IMG/VR virus record: IMGVR_UViG_3300030090_003725
Span: 1 to 22,920 of that record
Strand: one strand, 5' to 3'
Origin: a virus
DNA: 22,920 nucleotides
Position 1 is the stretch's first letter, and every line of letters starts with the position of its first letter. Below, piece by piece: positions 21,411 through 22,920 of the stretch. The notes under the pieces are model-generated. The model was not told the DNA's origin, ran no database searches, and saw nothing but the letters and a program-made list of their open reading frames with translations. A program made the translations under genes and the position numbers.

Positions 21411-21688
21411 CAGTGTATGGTCTCTTCGTCGTCTGGAGTCTCATCTTTGTTGAGCGCATCGTTAATTTTTTTCAGTGACATGTTTAATAAATTATATGCA
21501 CTTTCTGGATTCGGTGCAGTAGATAATATGACATCAGGATGTATAAACACTAAAACTCTAGCAATGTTTTCTTCTGATATGCCACGCTCTTTCCATTCTT
21601 CGATTAAATTGTAGAAGTCATTGATCATGGCTTCTCCGGCTTTGATGCCGTCTTTAACCGACTGGCTTAACTCGTCGTCGTCTTTCAC
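21410..21688 (-). CDS. Hypothetical acidic small protein (92 aa)
   Basis: I place the start at GTG 21688, which overlaps the previous gene stop as GTGA. A longer version from TTG 21706 would overlap the upstream gene by 22 bases. The protein is helical and acidic (KDDDELSQSVKDGIKAGEAM, NDFYNLIEEWKERGISEENI, ALNKDETPDDEETIH) with no membrane segment or known motif. It precedes the helicase with a one-base overlap, so the two are probably translated in step. No family is recognised. Confidence 0.68.
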   Translation of the reverse strand: MKDDDELSQSVKDGIKAGEAMINDFYNLIEEWKERGISEENIARVLVFIHPDVILSTAPNPESAYNLLNMSLKKINDALNKDETPDDEETIH

Positions 21689-21882
21689 CAAGGCTCTCTT
21701 TTCCAATCTTCTTCGTTGGTTCTCTCAATAACAACTTCAGCTGTTTTTCTTGCTGTTTCATAAGTTAATGTGTTGGCAATTAATAACATAGCCAATTGTT
21801 TTACTTGGTATTCGTCCAGGTCAGAAGCCATTATGTCTTCAAACACTGTAAATACATCGTACGTTCCTTTAGATTCTTTCAT
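21685..21882 (-). CDS. Hypothetical small protein (65 aa)
   Basis: This is an ATG-initiated 65-residue protein with a weak purine-rich site upstream (AGGAAA). It is helical and acidic: MKESKGTYDVFTVFEDIMAS, DLDEYQVKQLAMLLIANTLT, ETARKTAEVVIERTNEEDW. No family is recognised. It is the first gene after the gap in the operon, and its stop overlaps the next start by four bases. A host-factor or partner protein role is possible but not supported by a motif. Confidence 0.65.
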   Translation of the reverse strand: MKESKGTYDVFTVFEDIMASDLDEYQVKQLAMLLIANTLTYETARKTAEVVIERTNEEDWKREPW

Positions 21883-21962
21883 TTTGGTTTCCTAGATAGA
21901 TGTGGCCTTTTGATAAACGAGAGGCCATATAAACTCGTGATCGGAGGTGATCTATGCAAAAA
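21883..21962. other. Gap in the minus-strand operon: hairpin and SD-like motif
   Basis: This 80-base gap is the only real gap in the minus-strand operon. Bases 21904-21911 (GGCCTTTT) and 21919-21926 (GAGAGGCC) can form an eight-pair hairpin with two wobbles around a seven-base loop; no U-run follows on either strand. Bases 21943-21952 read GGAGGTGATC on the plus strand, six bases after which comes ATG 21954. On the minus strand, the operon's direction, the same bases read GATCACCTCC, identical to the typical 16S rRNA 3' end. GTGATC occurs twice (21937-21942, 21947-21952). Confidence 0.5.
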
Positions 21963-22454
21963 TTAATCCCAATCTTCGATTGCATTACCTGTTGCGGTTG
22001 GTACCGATTGCTCGGTTTTCTCCGCAGTTTTTTCTTTTGTTGGCATTGCCTCAGTCATTTTGGGTCTGAGAAAAGCAACGATCTTGTTTGAGTCTCCCCA
22101 CTCGGCACTTTTTTCAATACCAATCTTAGCCATAAACGTTTCCATCATTAGATTGTTTACAGCATCTTGGTTCAGCTCAGTGGCATCACTGCCTGTGGCA
22201 ACCATCCATTGCTTTAAACGACTGATACCAACCGTTGGGTTCGCACCAGAGATGGTAAAGTTCTCCCAAACCACACGGTTTGCGTAGTTTTCACCTTGCA
22301 CTCGGTATGTGACTTTGAGATATTTGTTTCCAGCTTTTGAAATCTTTTGCTCCCAATCCTCGGCCATTAGCTCGTAAGTGCCTTCCGGTATGGGTTCAAA
22401 ACTGCCGCTAGTATCCTCGACCTCAGTAAGGTCTATATGAAAATCTTCAGACAT
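21963..22454 (-). CDS. DUF669-like single-stranded DNA-binding protein
   Basis: This 163-residue protein has a strong ribosome site (AAAGGAGG, about six bases before ATG). The core resembles DUF669: SFEPIPEGTYELMAEDWEQK, KAGNKYLKVTYRVQGENYAN, VVWENFTI and GISRLKQWMVATG, a fold and context usually treated as OB/SSB-like. A disordered Lys/Glu/Thr linker (TEAMPTKEKTAEKTEQS) leads to an acidic C-terminal tip (GNAIEDWD), like the tails of SSBs that recruit partners. The start overlaps the ATPase stop (ATGTCTGA). With the Sak4-like ATPase it likely coats single-stranded DNA for annealing. Confidence 0.85.
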   Translation of the reverse strand: MSEDFHIDLTEVEDTSGSFEPIPEGTYELMAEDWEQKISKAGNKYLKVTYRVQGENYANRVVWENFTISGANPTVGISRLKQWMVATGSDATELNQDAVNNLMMETFMAKIGIEKSAEWGDSNKIVAFLRPKMTEAMPTKEKTAEKTEQSVPTATGNAIEDWD

Positions 22455-22920
22455 TTTGTCCTCCTTTGTTTATAGATTCATTTGATTTAATGGTTGACTT
22501 ACAGGCCTCAGTAAATGCAGACCAGGTGAAGTCTATTTTTTCAGGAAGTTGCAGTCTTGATTTGGCATCAAAAGCAGCCGTTCTCTTCGTGAATAAATAT
22601 CGTTTGTCGCTGAATGTTTTGCCACGAGTTTTCTCGTTAAAGCCTTGTCCAGACTTAACGGTGGTGAACTTGTGGTTAGCGAAAAAATTGAAGTCGACCC
22701 AGGCACGAATCAAAGAAGATACTTTCTTGTGGGTGTTCAGCTCGTATCGGTCATATGGTTCGTGCTCTGGGTCAGCAAATGTGCGGATTTGGACGTGTGA
22801 TAGTAGTATAACGTTCATCTTCTTTGCAACAGAAAGAGATTCCAGGTTATCTAATATGCGTGTAAAGAGCTCATAGCTTTCGGTAAAACCTTTGCCAAAA
22901 CCCAAAGCCTCAATGGTTTT
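22447..22920 (-). CDS. Sak4-like RecA-fold recombinase ATPase (5' end missing)
   Basis: The frame runs off the right edge, so only the last 157 residues are visible. The strand MNVILLSHVQIRTFADP fits a Walker B/RecA-like end, and RAWVDFNFFANHK is the typical follow-up in phage ATPases of the Sak4 type. Walker A and the N-terminus lie outside the window, so the assignment rests on this half and on context with DUF669, helicase and Cas4-like nuclease. Sak4 proteins anneal or invade with single-stranded DNA, and SSB is known to assist them. The C-terminal part is Lys/Ser-rich and ends in NKGGQNV. Confidence 0.72.
   Translation of the reverse strand, partial: KTIEALGFGKGFTESYELFTRILDNLESLSVAKKMNVILLSHVQIRTFADPEHEPYDRYELNTHKKVSSLIRAWVDFNFFANHKFTTVKSGQGFNEKTRGKTFSDKRYLFTKRTAAFDAKSRLQLPEKIDFTWSAFTEACKSTIKSNESINKGGQNV

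Noticed and set aside
21689-21706. TTG start for the 92-residue gene
   Set aside because: GTG 21688 forms the four-base GTGA overlap typical of this operon; the TTG would overlap the upstream gene by 22 bases.
22466-22876. 136-residue plus-strand frame opposite the Sak4-like gene
   Set aside because: It is the shadow of a gene with strong family motifs; it has no ribosome site and no family features.
1-22920. tRNA genes, insertion sequences, integrase or att sites
   Set aside because: I scanned for cloverleaf signatures (TTCGANNC-type arms), transposase or recombinase motifs and terminal repeats, and saw none. A subtle site could be missed by eye.

Overview
The window is one continuous piece of a tailed bacteriophage genome. 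It is AT-rich, densely packed, and has no ribosomal, transport or metabolic genes. Several proteins (the small Lys/Arg-rich proteins, the membrane proteins, the 'MxxGG' virion proteins and the secreted Asn/Thr protein) resemble ones I associate with uncultured marine phages. A protein laid out like P22 gp10 (tail accessory/stabilisation factor) suggests a short-tailed, podovirus-like particle. The host cannot be read from the sequence; an AT-rich marine bacterium is an inference. Terminase, portal, capsid, polymerase and a recognisable endolysin are not in the window.

Layout, plus strand (1-17235): the region opens with the end of an XhlA/holin-like membrane protein and two tiny ORFs, followed by a staphylococcal-nuclease-fold protein. 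Next come two large exported proteins. One has a signal peptide, about 190 residues of Asn/Thr repeat and a conserved Cys-containing C-terminal domain. The other has a signal peptide, a nidogen-like domain, Cys repeats, a very acidic Glu/Tyr segment and a Ser/Thr/Gly tail. A cluster of small genes follows: two very basic proteins, a membrane-anchored coiled coil, two holin-like membrane proteins and an HNH-like protein. The virion block comes next: the gp10-like protein, a small structural protein, three Gly-rich probable virion/ejection proteins and a 1314-residue probable internal (ejection) protein. It ends with a DUF1064-like PD-(D/E)XK nuclease. Many junctions are TAATG or ATGA overlaps, so much of the block is probably translationally coupled. 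The most notable gene-free gap (about 68 bases, 8574-8641) holds a plausible sigma70-type promoter and a structured leader.

Layout, minus strand (22920-17189): this is a replication/recombination operon, read right to left. It encodes a Sak4-like RecA-fold ATPase (its 5' end is off the window), a DUF669-type single-strand-binding-like protein with an acidic tip, two small unknowns, an SF2 DEAH helicase with a zinc finger, two more small unknowns, a Cas4/RecB-like PD-(D/E)XK exonuclease, a PP-loop PAPS-reductase-like protein and a DUF3310 (T7 gp1.7-like) protein. Nearly every junction overlaps, and three share the same 8-base form ATG(T/A)CTGA. The two blocks converge and their last genes overlap by 47 bases.

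How they work together: the minus-strand genes look like a single-strand-annealing/recombination-dependent replication kit, with a possible nucleotide or DNA-modification side activity at the end. The plus-strand genes make the tail, ejection apparatus and lysis membrane proteins, plus an unusual pair of exported proteins of unknown role that I regard as the most interesting part of the window.
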